Shown here: one piece after another, positions 36,801 to 50,451 of the stretch | Layout of the letters: each line of letters opens with the position of its first letter | Numbering within the stretch: the first letter of the stretch is position 1 | Assembly: GCF_020184175.1 (NCBI RefSeq) | Contig: NC_065532.1 | Span: 26,970,001-27,034,000, forward strand | Direction of reading: 5' to 3' | Length of the DNA stretch: 64,000 nucleotides | Source of the DNA: Aphis gossypii | Taxonomy: Eukaryota > Arthropoda > Insecta > Hemiptera > Aphididae | Notes under the pieces: generated by a model | What the model was told of the DNA's origin: nothing | Database searches by the model: none | What the model saw: the letters and a program-made list of their open reading frames with translations, nothing else | Translations under genes and position numbers: made by a program

Positions 36801-39800
36801 AGTCCGCACTAAAAATACATATATTGTGTTTTATATTATACACCTACAAAAATAACGTCGACGACACAACCGTATTTCATAATGACTCAATCGCAACAGT
36901 TTACGGCGCGAGTACGCGGTTATTTTTTAATAACCTTTTTTTTGTGTGTGTGAGAGTGTGTTGTATACTTGTATGTTAAAGTCTTAAGAATATTAGGTGC
37001 TATATGCATAGAATATAATTTATGAGTATAATAAACAATAGATTAACGAACACGCGTTGTAGACAAATGTATACATAATCGAGCTGTGCAGAGTGCAGAC
37101 TGTATCGCAGTTTTCTATACTTGGAAAGTGTTTCGCGAAATACCGCATTTGCTGACATCTATATAATATAAGCGTACGTAATTATATTAAATATTATAGT
37201 AGGCCGTGTTGAATTTTAGTTTTCAAAAACTACTCATGTATATGATTCTGAGTTTGACACTTTCAATCGATGACCTATTTCTGTTCTGTTCAAGTATTAT
37301 GTAAAATTGGAAACAATATTATTATTGTACTATAAAATATAAAGTAGTATTTTTAAGAAAGTATTTGTGGTATATTTGTACTTTGAAGTTTTTAGTAGAC
37401 TTAAGATTACCATAAATAATATCTGAACTTCATTTCAAATCAAGTAATAATTAAAAAATAAACTAAAATGTTCTCATTTATATAATTATACTTAGAAATA
37501 TTTAAAAAAAATTGATTTTTAAAACAACGTACTAAGAAAAATCATTAATGAGTTCAAAGACCGCGGCTTTTTGTATGTGGTATGTTGTTATAACTTATTT
37601 AGAAATTATTATAAAAATAAAAATGGCAGAACCGTTAAAAATAACATCGTACAGAAATTATAAATAGGTCAACATATACAATGTGATGTAAAAAAAAATA
37701 TACATTTAAAATAAAATATTATACTATAATATAAAAATATTAATAAATTACTAAAACGTTTAGCGAAAAATTAAATTTTAAATGTATAAAATACATAAAA
37801 TAAAATGTTTGAAAGAACAACGATAATGAGAAGAAAACAGTGAATGTTAAATAATTATTTGATATATTATTGTTGTTAATTTGTTAAATTACGAGTATAA
37901 ATAAAAAAAAAACAGTATAAAAAATGCATATTTATTTGTAAGATGAAACCATTACCTATATTATTCTTTAGAAATAGTATGTATATCATAAGTGTGATCT
38001 GAATTCTAATTTAAAATCTAAAGATATATTTTATTGATACTTGAAAACTTATTTTTATTATTGTCATTAAAAAATTTAAATAATGGAAAACCTTTTATAG
38101 GTCATACCATTCGGGAAAAATACCGCATAAATTATAAACAGGATAGCCACGATTTTTGTTAGCCTTAGCAATGATGATTTTAAATTAGTATAGTTATAAT
38201 ACAAGAATAGTAAAATTTATAAAAATGCGATTTCTTATGACAAATTAAATAATTCAAAACGCGTAACATAAATTCTTTAAGTACCAAGTGCTTAAGTTAA
38301 ATCATTTGTATGAATATCATCACGCACATACCCACTATCGACTTTAAAACGTCTAATTAAATATAAAATTATTTATTCAATTAAAAACTAAAACATCCTT
38401 TTGGGTTAATCATATTAAACGATATATCTTAGGTAAATTTAAGTAATGTTCTACACCAAATGAATTTAAATTTCACACAAAAATACATGTTTGATGTTTG
38501 GCATTGACAAGATATTTTAATGTGTACATTACGTTTTAAAAATAGATTAGTTTCATTGTGTAGTTGGGAAAATAAAAAAAATAGCGTTAATGCCAATGTA
38601 ATTTACAAGCATTGAAGCATTATGCGTAGAATATTAATCTACACATAACAGTTTATCATATATTATGATACATAAAAGCTATTTTATAAAATTGTTTTTA
38701 TTATTACATTAAACATTGTATTTTATGGTACCTATATTATTGTTTCTTCGTTGTGTCAGAAAGTATTGTTTGTTAAAATTCGACAAAGAAAAAGAGAAAC
38801 CCGATGTTTGCAGATTACGCTACTTTATACACTGTAGTACTGTACATATATAATATATACTGTATATATTATACATGGACAGGTGCGCGGGCGTACTAAT
38901 CACAACAGTATACGGTATAGTACCATATGCTATAGAGCCGTACATATAAAATATACATAACATTGTGATCATCGAGGCGGTATTCAATATCGTAGAATAA
39001 AAATAATAGAGCGCATTCCATATCCGGTCGCGGGAATGTGTCCAATAATAATCGTTGTCGTAAACGATGGATACGTTTACGCGGGCACGCGTCTTGTAGA
39101 AACATTTCTCCCCTCTATTCATTCGTCCCCTCCCAAAATATCATTAGGTCTATTTATTCTTTCATTTTTCTTTTACATATCTTTGCATATACATTTATAC
39201 GTATACACATAGGTACAAAGACCGATTAGAAGTAAAAAAAAAACACACATGCCCGCGAGAAGGGGCGACAATTGTACCTGCCGGTGAAAATCCAAACAAT
39301 TACATACGTCCTAAATGACACGTTAAATTCTCTTTGTCACGAAGTACTTGACACTTCGTCGCCGTCGTTGACGACGACGACGATGGCAACACAATATAAC
39401 CACATAACACTGCTGTTAGCCATTGAGTAGGCTACATACCTATATACTTCGAGTACGGACGCACCTCACACATAAACGTAAAGATAAAATAATAATAATA
39501 ATAATAGTGATAATAATAGTAATAAATTATACATAATATCACATTTTAGTTCTACGCGGTCGTTCAAACTTTACTTCACAAAGTAGTGGAGATTACATTA
39601 GGTTCTTGTATAATCTCCGCATTGTTTATGTAACGATTAGAATGACTGTTAAATATTATGTGTACGTTTTCAGTGTAAATATGTAAATACACAGGTGCTA
39701 CAAATAGTTTCTAATTTAATTTGAAATAAAAATAGAAATTGCGATGTGTATTACTCAAAAGTTATTTAATTAAATGAAAATACTGTCGTATTTTTTATAG

Positions 39801-42800
39801 GACTTTACCGTATCGTATTACGTAACTAACAGTATAAATGGTTATCTATATAAGTGCCATTGAAAACAATTTTTGAAAAAAATCACTACATTTTAAAATT
39901 AAATAAGTTTTAAATAGTTATATCTAATTATATACTTGTTTGAAATTTCATTTTTATGTATCCACAAGTAATGCGAAAAATATTCTTCTTTAGAAAATAC
40001 AGTTAAAAGTGTAGGAATTGTCATTCATAAAGCAATGAATGATTAAGATAAAAATTGTAAAAATATAATTTTATTTAAATAGTTGTTTAGTAATAACATA
40101 AAATTATGCAAAAATACTATTTTCAATTAAATTAAAATTTCAAAAAATTAATTAGCCTAGACACTTAGTGCACAAATTGCAATTAAAACAGTTTTTTATT
40201 CTTGTTTATTTATATTTGTATTGCATTATTTGTTATTTTAAATTTACATTAAGCATTGAATCTCTTTATATTCATAAATATAAATAATATCAATTTCATC
40301 AACAATATACAATAAGAACTCACTGTGTAGTATTTATCAAAGACTACATTTTAAAAAATCGAATGTACGCGAATACGCGTTTTATTTTCAGTCCATACAA
40401 CTGCATTACTCTTCGACCGTAAATTATTATGACGAATATTTGGTGTCTAAATTAATAACTATGATAAAATGTACGATAATAATAATGAAACTATAGTTTT
40501 TTTCCCAAACGTCAGTTATGTTAAAATATAATATTCATGCAGATTCAAGTGGATCCAAGGCTCCGAGACATAAAGTTCAAGGGTGATAAAAAAAAAAACT
40601 ATCACCGCGACCACCATTGCCTGTTGACAATATACCTATAATATTGTATATTATATTGTCACGCGTTATCCAGTGGAAAATCACCGCCCAGTCATTGTGG
40701 AATGTACCGTCGAAGAAGTAAGAGAAGAAAATGTATAAGAGAAGTTCCGTTGAAAACACGGAACGCACACGGTGTGGGTATACGCGTACGTTCGTGATTG
40801 AGAGAGAGGAGACGGAAGACAGATTAACTAAACATTACCAAAACCGACAACGTACGCACACAATGCAGTGCCGATGATTAGGCTAATTTGTGGCGTAACA
40901 TTAATGACTTAACCAATATATCGACAAGCAGCAGGTGGCGGCCACGGTTTTATGTGTGCGTAAACCAAAGATACTTACTATGTACATAAATTCATCATTT
41001 GTTCGTGTGTGCCCGTTTTACGTGCCTTTAGTTTGCCTATCGAAATCGCCGTCATCGTAGTTAATAGACACAATATTAATAATATTATATTAATGCAGAA
41101 TCAATTATTGATAAACACAATTATTTTTCATCGGCTGAATAACATTTGTGGTTATCGACTATTGTACATGTTAAAATAACGATAAAATATTGAACTCAGA
41201 TATGGAAAAAACAGCATACGACCACGTTTCGAGTGCTTATACCGCGAGAGCGTATATACGAACAAAAATGTTGAGACTTAGACTATGCACGTTAGTTAAA
41301 ATATAAACAATAAATAATTTATATGTTTTAAAAGACAAAATTGACAAGAAGTAATGACATGAATTACAGTGGTATTTATACTTATGTCTGAATGAGAATT
41401 ATTTAAAATAATTTTGACAAAGATCTTAAAAATTGTACGACCGTAACATGAAGAATATATATATAGTACCTACATTTATAATAGTTACGTGGTAACTAAC
41501 CTAGAATCTTTGATAATAATTTGTAATTTAAACTGTAAGATGATCAGGTATAGGTATACATTTTTTTTGAGTGATGTGATGTGATCATTATAATACACAA
41601 ACAAACCATAGGTAATAATATTATTATTTAAATACTAGAACCCGGATGTTGATGCCCTAAAAAAAATCTATTATGTCATATATCATATAATATAAATTGT
41701 GTGATCTACATGTTTGATAATACTCATATAACGGTTAAATTAAAAATATTCATTTTTTAATTTTTTAATTAATACCTATAGTTACAATTTATAATAATTT
41801 TATATTGATACATCTATATTCAATATTTTGATTTAAGTTAAAATGCATTGAAACTAATTTTAATCTAAAAAATAATTTTTATAATAAAAATTTTTTTTTA
41901 AGTATATATTTTATAATCGCTGGTGTAGGAAAAATTAAATTAAGTTTCAATTAAATTAAGTACATTCTAAGTGATTTTTTATACATGAAAATTTTGATGA
42001 GTTGAATTTATTCATTTCAATTTCATTCAATTGGTGGAAAAAAATAATATAAAATGCCAAGAACTTTTAATAAATTACCTAAAAATTCACAAAATAAGAC
42101 CTAAAACAAGAAAAAATCAAGAAATACAAAATAAAAATTAGTAAAGGTATTATACATAGATTCGTATACTATTGAAACATATTTTAAGCTAGAAAATTAT
42201 GGTCTCTGAATTATTATATATTAATATATTATAATATAAATTGTTTAATATTTTAATTGAATGTCTACTGCATAATAATATAAACGCATCGTCGTGATTA
42301 TTTTTTTGTAAGTTTGGCAACTTTTTGTTTGTGTTTTTGCAATGCCTGCAGCATAAGAATTCTCTTTACGGAGACGTGTGAAAAAAAACTCGAACACGCG
42401 ATCGCGAATAGGATATTGTAACCACGCACAACGTTAGCGGTAGAGACCGTTTCCGGTACACTTCCTGTCTCGAAGGCGGCGGCAGCGGTGTAAGTTTCCC
42501 CGGGAGAGAGAGACGGCGACGACGTGACAAACGACTAAACGGGAACGGAAGATGCCACGCGGTCTAGCTGCAGTGAAGTGCATTTTATTCAACAAACGTA
42601 CGTTGCATACTATATAGCTCGTTGTACAACAACTGCAGCGCGCGCGAGACACGGCTACCGATTCAGATTTTTTCCACGACAATATTATTCTTCTTCGTCT
42701 CGTTTTTTCTTTCGTTATTATTTTCGAGTTGTCGCGGACGGCCCTCCGTAAAAGGATCCGGTCCGGAACCGATAATGATACGAAACGTGCGTAAGAACGG

Positions 42801-43096
42801 ACGCATACGCAAGACAAGAGACAGAGTTGAGAGAGATAGGGAAAGGACGAAAGAAAAAAAACCGACGAAGAGAACAACAATAATGATAATAATAATAATA
42901 ATAATAGAACCCGTTGTCTATGCGTATATAGGTACTTACCGGGAGACGCGGCGGCTGCTGCTGCTGCTACCGCTGCAGAGGAGGACGTCGGCGGCGACGG
43001 CGACGGCGGTGACCGCGTGGCTGGACCGGCTGCTGCGGGGGGTGGTGATTCCGATCCGCTAGACTCCGCGCCGCTGTCCGACGCTCTAGAACTCAT
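33884..43096 (-). CDS. Orphan Ser/Pro/Ala-rich 134-residue protein, two coding exons
   Basis: Exon 1 (43096-42940) starts at an ATG 12 bases inside an exon whose acceptor (TTTCCAG) ends at 43109, so a 5' exon exists upstream. It encodes MSSRASDSGAESSGSE, then Pro/Ser runs and an Ala tract, and ends at a consensus GTAAGT donor in phase 1. Exon 2 (34131-33884) uses acceptor GTCACAG and continues in frame as GIFRLTSSNAELVYSNLAAM, then a Gln run, LFRLGQLGRQLQASGQQPF and a Ser/Lys-rich end at TGA. No domain is recognised. N-terminal disorder plus a hydrophobic helix-like second half would suit a nuclear or adaptor protein, which is a guess. The 8.8-kb intron is the longest in the window. Extra exons inside it, or coding sequence 5' of the chosen ATG (in frame, ETDG precedes it), are possible. 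Confidence 0.55.
34132..42939. other. 8.8-kb intron of the orphan gene
   Basis: Mostly AT-rich, with scattered moderate-GC patches at about 35.3, 36.6-36.9, 38.9-39.4 and 40.5-41.3 kb that could be enhancers or unrecognised small exons. Two small + ORFs look protein-like (36708-36785, starting MREVFEELAK; 41201-41305, starting MEKTAYDHVSSAYT) but have no supporting splice structure. Confidence 0.35.
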
Positions 43097-43110
43097 CCCG
43101 TCGGTTTCCT
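42400..43110. promoter_or_regulatory. GC/CpG-rich island around the orphan gene first coding exon
   Basis: Much richer in G+C and CpG than its surroundings. It contains the Ser/Pro/Ala-rich exon plus pyrimidine-rich sequence on the reverse strand. Long ORFs on both strands (247 codons reverse, 146 codons forward) result from low stop-codon density and are not separate genes. Confidence 0.4.
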
Positions 43111-43979
43111 GGAAACAAATAAAACACGTTTTTACAATATTGATTTTTTTACTATTATTATTATTTTTTTTATTCAACCAACGCGCTCGATACGGATGAT
43201 GACATCCGTATCACAATTTTCGACGATAAACTAATACTAGGTATAATACGCGATCGTTCACATGGCAATATGACTGTCGTCACTTGACATAATACGTGTG
43301 CGATAAAACAGCAAACAAATGTGCACCGATTCAATTTACAGTAGTGTATACTATATACTACAATATAGTACCTACTTCAACATAGGTAGTCCTAGCTGAA
43401 AACGATGTATATCCGGGATTAGAATCGGAACTCTAATATGCCTCAAAGCGTTGTGAAGATTTCACTATCGTGATCCGGTACTAATTGTCGGGCCCATGTT
43501 GATGACCATTAAGTTATAGGTATTCGGGTAATATCACTAATCTTAGAATTATGCGTTAACGGACGTTGTATTACGTACCTATAGGATATCTTACATAGGT
43601 AGGTAAGTATATTGGTCGATTTAAGAACAAATTATTTTAAGAAATTTGTTTGCAATTGAAAACAGTCGATAAGTACGATTAACGTTTAATTAAATTAATC
43701 TTAATGTTACTGATACAAATTAGCTCAATGTAATTACATAAAAAAAATATTTAAGCTTAAGAGTTATATTATGTGACAAAAAACATGAAATGTGAGCCCA
43801 CTGGCCACTATTCGGAAGATTTAATTGATCGATGGCAAACCGAAAATACGTATGGAAAATCTAGTCACAATACCTACATTAAATATAATATAACGGTGTC
43901 TCCAACTCAATATTTATCCTGTTTATACACATTTTGAAATACAGTGTTTTCGCAAAAATTTAATGCAATCAATTATATT

Positions 43980-44002
43980 AATATATATATATATATATAT
44001 AT
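43980..44002. repeat. (AT)n microsatellite
   Basis: Uninterrupted AT dinucleotides inside a larger palindromic TTAATATA...TATATTAA context. Confidence 0.9.
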
Positions 44003-44084
44003 TAATATAGTAAAATAAATTACGCAAATAGAAATAAAAATAAATAAATAAATATATCATAAAATATCCTCATTAGTAGGTAAT

Positions 44085-44180
44085 AGACTGACACAACCGT
44101 CTTCACTCGGAATCAGATTTCGTATGCAACGATTTATTATTTAATTCAAATTTAACACATATATTAAAGTCGACCTCAAC
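44085..44180 (+). mobile_element. Diverged fragment of the 5175-6125 element family
   Basis: TAGACTGACA..., GGAATCAGATTTCGTATGCA and CAAATTTAACACAT align with 5980-6070 with scattered substitutions. Termini are not preserved. Confidence 0.45.
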
Positions 44181-46608
44181 ATAATTTCAATGAATGAATA
44201 CATATAAAACAATTAAAAAAATTTCTACACAGGTAAAGAGAATTTTGTGTAATCATATTCGATCTTTCGATAGTTTCACCGCACGACTTTTAAACCGTAT
44301 ACATTCGTACCTACAATTTTGTTGTCGCAATAGTTAATAATTACGTATTTTATAAGTGGCCTAAGAACTAAGTAGTAAATAGGTACTCAATAGAATGAAT
44401 AAGTAAAACGTGTGATTAATGATTGTTATTAATGAAAAAAAAAACCAAAAACATAATATTATCATAAAATGATTAAAAAATATTACACTATCTTCTAGTT
44501 ACAACTATAATATAATAACAGCTATATTTTGCTCAAAGTATACGTAGGAAATATTATTTCTCAAACATTTTAAATACAATTATTACTTTACTATAAGATT
44601 ATATACATTACATTACATATTTAACTATCAAAAGTTTACCATTTTAGTTCTTTCGATGTGATTTAAATTAAGTACATATTTTTTTATGCCCGCGGTTAAT
44701 ATTCTATTCAATTTAACTCCTTTTTAAAGGAACTATAAAAATACCTATTTATTAAACCTATTTTTATTTAAGGCAAAATTCAAATTAGTTACAGTACAAA
44801 TGATTATTGAACAAACACCTCTTAGCACTGTAATAATTTAATGTTGTCGTTTATTTATTATGATCATTTTGCGGGCACGTGAACAGTTTAGTGAGTGATG
44901 TATTAAAAAAATAAATAATAATAATAATTAATAACTCCCTGAAAAAAAAATTACCAGTCTAAATCCTGTTCTATTTAACAGTATAATGACTGCGGACGAA
45001 CATACCAACATTAATAAAACTACTAATAGTCTTTTGTTTTCCGAGTAAAATGAACATATAATTACATTCAAATTAATATCATGCTGCATTATGTTCTCTG
45101 AACATAATAACTTTTCATGAACATTAAAAATAAAAAACTAAATTATATTTATTGTGACGTCGGTCATAATGGGTAGCAATTTTTCACCAGGTAGCTCGAC
45201 CTGTGTTTAGGGTGTGAATGTAAACGATTTGTTGTCAAAAATCTCTTCAATTTTCACATAATCCATCATTAGACAATTACGTTACAATTACACGAGCCTT
45301 AACGTCTCTAGCACTGTAAATAATTATATATAGTTACTATAAAAATATATGAACACAAGTATTAGTATATATACTGCAACTGCGTCGAGAACATGGTATA
45401 GATAGTATTAAGTACTATTTTAATACATAATAAACTTACAATAAACACATTGGGCTGGTATATGCCTACAGCTCTACAAAGTGTAATGTGTGTACCGTGT
45501 ACGCATAATAGCATTAAAGAAAATCTATAGGTAGTTTTTACACAGCAAGAATATGAATTATTATATAATAACGTAATAGTTTTCATTATTGTAGATGTGT
45601 ACACTCAAAAATAATTTGGAGCGCACGTGACTGTAGAATACCTGACTGTATATATTTTATACACACACAACGATATCGGAAATGCAAAATTCAGGTCGGT
45701 ACCAAATTCCGAAAAACAAAATCGTAGAGTACACGTACTATTATATATAGGCCTCGTCGCCGTCAAACCCGACCGTATGCGTTCTTTATATATAAAGTAT
45801 AAACACTGTTATTTGAGCATTACCATTTAAGGCATACCAATGTCCGTAATTTTTTTCGAATCTCTCTCTCCCCCCTTCTTAGTCTGTTTTTCCCGTACAC
45901 GCGGATGATTTGCGCTAGTGTGAGTGTAAGTATATGTATCGCTATGAACCAAACGTGTGGTGCACTGAAATCAATGCGATAAAACGTAATGACCGTTGGC
46001 TTAAAACTTGTACACGAGACATTTTTTAGCGCATACTTTGTAGAAGCGTGCTTTTAATTAATGACGGGACGGTCGCCGGAGCCACACGCGCGGTATTCCG
46101 GGTATGTTGGCACAGGTGAAAAAACATCGGTCCCGCGCGCAGACGTTCACTGCAATTGCGGTTTGAGTATTGTTTACAAATTTCGTGGATACCGACAATT
46201 GTTATTTTATTCCAATCCTTTTTTTTTTGTTCTGTTATACTTGTCTTTCTTTTTTGTTTTTTATTTTTTTTATTGCTTTTATTATTATGCGCCTCCCCCA
46301 CCACTCGACGTGAAGACTAATGACAACAACGACAACAACTACGACGACGGCAACAGAGACGGCCACTGTGCACGGCACGAAAAAAAAAGTGATAATAAAA
46401 CCCAATTGCGCATACAATGGAATTGCACTTGAAAATACCGCTCATAATAAAATACATACGCGCGCGAGACTGAGACAGAGGAATAGTGAGCAAAGCGAGT
46501 AAAAAATAAAATAAAAAATAAAAATAAAATAATCGAGAACAAAGACCGTCTGCTGCCCCTGGACGACGGCGACGACGCATCGACGATTACCGATGATGTT
46601 GAAAAAGC

Positions 46609-46630
46609 CGATCGATCGATCGATCGATCC
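46609..46630. repeat. (GATC)n microsatellite
   Basis: Five CGAT units in a CpG-rich island. Every unit is a self-complementary GATC/CGATCG site. Confidence 0.9.
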
Positions 46631-46651
46631 CGCGACCGAATCCTGTATTTA

Positions 46652-46675
46652 TATATTGTGTGTACACACAATATA
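46652..46675. repeat. Perfect 24-bp palindrome
   Basis: TATATTGTGTGT followed directly by its reverse complement, centred on GT|AC, 22 bases after the GATC repeat. Confidence 0.85.
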
Positions 46676-46987
46676 CGATGGGAGAGCGGCGACCGTGGGG
46701 GGACGTCGTTGCCGCAGACGGAACGGCAGACGGGAAATGCGCGGGGCGCGGGAGGAAGGAACCGAATTAAACGTTTCGAAGAAGAAGGAAAGCAAAAAAA
46801 AATAATAGAAAAAAATTGCCAACAGGACGGCCGTTATTTATTATAGGTATTTGTGTATATATATATATTTTATATTCAACGGTCGTCGTGATTGACACTT
46901 GGGGAATGTGGATCTCGTCCGTCTCCAGTGCGTCGCGAACTATACCTCGCTACACAATATATACCCTACGATGTACGCCACTCTATA

Positions 46988-47012
46988 ATATATATATATA
47001 TATATATATATA
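46988..47012. repeat. (AT)n microsatellite
   Basis: Uninterrupted AT run at the right side of the 46-47.3 kb CpG-rich island. Confidence 0.9.
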
Positions 47013-48888
47013 AGAAAGACCTATATGTATACCGACGGATCGCCAATATTGTCGTCGTATACGTAATGTGTGTATATGTAAGTGCGTGTGTACACCTATA
47101 TAATATTATTATACTGACGCGGCTGCTGCAGTTTCTGGTCGATTGTTACCTGCGCGAAACGTGCCGCGGGGGCGGCCGCATAATGTATATAATATACAAT
47201 AATATTTGTATATAATAGGTCTCTGAACGATATGCCAGAGAAGGCGGACCCTCGTGTCTGAACGGTAATTTATCTCGCGTATAAACACCCAGTCGTCATT
47301 GTGCATGCGCGAATAGATTTTCGAATATACCTATATATAATAATAATATACAATTTATATAAATGTATTATAATAATACATGTATGAATAAAAGTTGGTA
47401 AACCCGTGAGAGAGAAGATTGAAAAAAGAAAAGGTAATCTTTTATTTCTCTATATATAAGAATCATTATTCGTTACCGCGGAATAATACATCACAGACAC
47501 ACACACACGCAGCATAAATGTACACATGGTAAACTGCATATATTATAATACGTATAATGTATATTACGTATTGTAAGTATATATAGCCGGAAGGACATTT
47601 ATTTTGACGATTATTCGTACGATAAAGGTGATAGACCTAATAGTGGACACCTAACGACGACAAAAACGAGTTATTTTCTAACGTTTCACGATCATTAAAT
47701 GTTTTTTTTATATTTTCGTTTTGAAATCGTACATATTATACACATTATGTATAAATATAGGTTAGCTATAAGTCTATTATACTGTGCCATCTGTTCGTAT
47801 GAGTGTATAAATAATTAGAAATCAAACATTTGAAATGCAATACGCAATAGTTCGGAAAATGATTTTTACTTTTGTACGTACGCTTATATACAACAAAACC
47901 TTGTGGCATTTGCTATTTTATTATTGATTAACATATTATGAAACATTTGGGCACGTGAATATCAGCCGGTATACAATATAAACGTACCTATATATAATTG
48001 AATATATAGGTCTTTCAAAGTAGGTAGGTATGTAATATTTTTGCGTTATGAAACCGCGCAGAATCAATGAATAATTATAATATTATACGTGACTGCAATA
48101 AGCGATAATTATAATGCAGCAAGTTTTCCAAAAGTTCATAAATCGGAAGATCGAATTATTATAATATATGTATTCAATATGGGGATGAATGTTTCGAGGA
48201 TCGCAGATGATAAATCACATATAATCAATGACAGATACTAGAAATCCCGAAATTTCAACTTGACAGTCACTCGTACGAAGTAGTCTACCAGCTTTATTAT
48301 ATACAAATATACAATATCAGTGTGCAATAATAAGAATTATCGAGAGGTTGTTTACTGTGTAGTTATCCTTCGGTGAAGAAGAAAAACCACTTGACGTATA
48401 TTTTAAATAATATTATATACCTATATGATGTTCTGGAGACTAGTCGGCGCGCAAGACTGTATAATATTATGAGTTGTACTGTAGTGGTGACCGAGCAGAC
48501 GATACTTCAAAGAATAAGAACATTAATAAGCACATCGTGAAATACAATAATATTATATTGTATAAACCATATACACACACGCACATATGATAACGGCCCT
48601 TACGCGGGACCGTCGTCTTGGCCATTACTCATTTGTAGTCGTGAGTCGACTAATTTTTTTATTGTAATTGGTCACCTAAACGAAGTTCCCGCATCGTACA
48701 GTGAGCACAATTACACAAGTTTATCGCCGACTAGGCGTGTGTTATTGATGTTCTTTGGAATTTCTAACGATAGCTATTTCCGAACAGTACATCACCAATA
48801 ATTTCACATGCACATATAACGTATAATAATAGTGTAGGTATATAGGTATATATTTAACTCGAAATCGGTACGTTGCACACGTAAACAA

Positions 48889-49086
48889 TTAAAACCATAT
48901 GGTCAGTATAATAATAATATGTATTGTAAAGTAGAGTGCAAAACCGGAATGCCCCAAACCGACAGTCGCATTAAAATGAATAATTGCAGAGTAGAACAAC
49001 CTCCGAACCTTGACCTCAGATCCGAAGTCGTCAGCCTTTGATTTCGATAGAATAAAAGCGCGCGTCCGACCGCGAATTTGTGCCAT
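48889..49086 (-). CDS. Possible short coding exon, function unknown
   Basis: An ATG-initiated reading frame of 65 codons with coding-like composition in its first half (AQIRGRTRAFILSKSKADDF), turning AT-rich towards the stop. A possible donor (GAG|GTCAAG, non-consensus) after FGSE would join in phase 0 to the exon acceptor at 43109, giving ...FGSE-ETDGMSS. This is a speculative 5' exon of the orphan gene. A chance ORF is equally likely. Confidence 0.15.
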   Translation of the reverse strand: MAQIRGRTRAFILSKSKADDFGSEVKVRRLFYSAIIHFNATVGLGHSGFALYFTIHIIIILTIWF

Positions 49087-49961
49087 ATATTAGTTTTTTT
49101 TCTTTTTTTTTAACGATATTTTCATAATTGCTAGAACACTAAATTTTATATTTCACGTTTTATCATTTTGGGGTTGGGGTAAACGATTACAACCTGTAGA
49201 AAAACACTGGCAATACGTTTATTACATTATACATATGGGCGTTAGTTAAATAAATACATATAATATTACAAGTATAAAATACCTACTAAACACGAAAAGT
49301 TTCAAATGCCTATATTAATATACACGTTTATAATTATACGAGTCGTAACAGTGTTACCGGCTAAGTTTCCTTTAAATAAATTAACCGTATTATTAACGTT
49401 GATATCTATGCCCATTTATGGTATAGACGAATGCGGCGTCTTATCCCATCTGTTCCGCATTAATCATGTGAAACAACGCGTGTTCAAAACTTTCATTTGA
49501 GTTTCAATAACAGTTACAGTCGAAATGAACGAAAAATTGTATTATGCAGTATATTTGTATGATGTACCGATGTTACGTGAGTCCGAGCACGACGTTTCGG
49601 CATTCGGATTGCTTAAAGTCGCGTTCGTAAGAAAATGAAAACAATCCCCCTATATGTACTCGCGCTGCGGCAACATATATCAGCCGGTAAACTCGGAGAA
49701 ATTAAAAACAAAATATTATCATAATATTCTAATATTGTGTGTATTATAATAAAATTTCACCGCTGTGTACGCAAGTAAAATACCGAATGCGTCGAGAAAC
49801 AACGGTTACGTTATTATATTCGCATGTCAAAAATAATATAAAATACATACATTGGCATTGTAACCAAGGTCGATGATAATATTATTATTATATATAAGTA
49901 CGCGCGATGAGGCCGACCGTATATATTTATTATTCACGCGCGCACGCGTAAGTATATATAG

Positions 49962-49962
49962 T

Positions 49963-50013
<51 letters not shown>

Positions 50014-50033
50014 ATGTGTGTGTGTGTGTGTGT
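49962..50033. repeat. Compound (AC)n(AT)n(GT)n microsatellite
   Basis: An AC run, then an AT run, then a GT run. The AC and GT arms are complementary, so the whole tract can fold as one long hairpin. Confidence 0.9.
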
Positions 50034-50451
50034 AGAAGTTCAAACGCACATACATAACAGATTTCACATTTTCAACATCCACATTCCTCGTCGAACCTTT
50101 GCGGATTACTTTGTAATCCCGAACGCGCGCGCATGTGTATAAGCCTACGTACCTATGTATTTCAATTGTTAATAGTTATTTGTAAGTTAATTAACACGAA
50201 GTCCTCCAAGACTCGGGTAGAATTTTAATCAGTCATCAGACCGATGTTGTAGCTGTCGCCGTATCGGAAAAATATATTATATAATATTCTATATTACGTG
50301 CACTCGTAGGCGTGTTTTCGCTGAAGTTGTCACGACAGATTTAATCGGAATACATGACGTATACGATATAGTAATATTAATTGTATAAAATTTGATCCGT
50401 CTATGAGAATATAGTGGTCTGTATGTAATTTTATGTTTGCTACACTTCCAG

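Larger units (their letters stand above)
43111..46030. other. Intergenic or 5' intronic spacer
   Basis: AT-rich, with the TIR-element fragment at 44085 and an AT microsatellite. No supported gene. It may be the intron upstream of the orphan gene's first coding exon. Confidence 0.4.
46031..47330. promoter_or_regulatory. CpG-rich island, possible promoter / 5' UTR exon
   Basis: 1.3 kb with many CpG, GAC/GTC and CGG-rich runs, GATC repeat and palindrome, pyrimidine-rich tracts on the reverse strand and overlapping ORFs in several frames, none with protein-like features. Its position upstream of the orphan gene on the reverse strand makes it a candidate alternative promoter or non-coding first exon. 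Confidence 0.3.

Noticed and set aside
40540..40585. Possible exon (IQVDPRLRDIKFKG) after an AG
   Set aside because: Too short, acceptor lacks a pyrimidine tract, no partner exon.
42622..43062. 146-codon forward ORF
   Set aside because: Antisense shadow of the orphan gene exon in a stop-poor CpG-rich island. Arg/Ile runs, no start context or splice structure.
42434..43177. 247-codon reverse ORF read as one protein
   Set aside because: Only 43096-42940 behaves like an exon. The ORF reads through a consensus GTAAGT donor into Leu/Arg-rich intron sequence.
46026..47306. Cluster of overlapping 60-123 codon ORFs on both strands
   Set aside because: Low-complexity peptides (poly-Thr, poly-Val, poly-Arg) arising from GAC/CGG repeats. 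None is protein-like.
49306..49500. 64-codon forward ORF with ATG, hydrophobic
   Set aside because: AT-driven Ile/Leu-rich composition, no splice or promoter context, no recognisable family.
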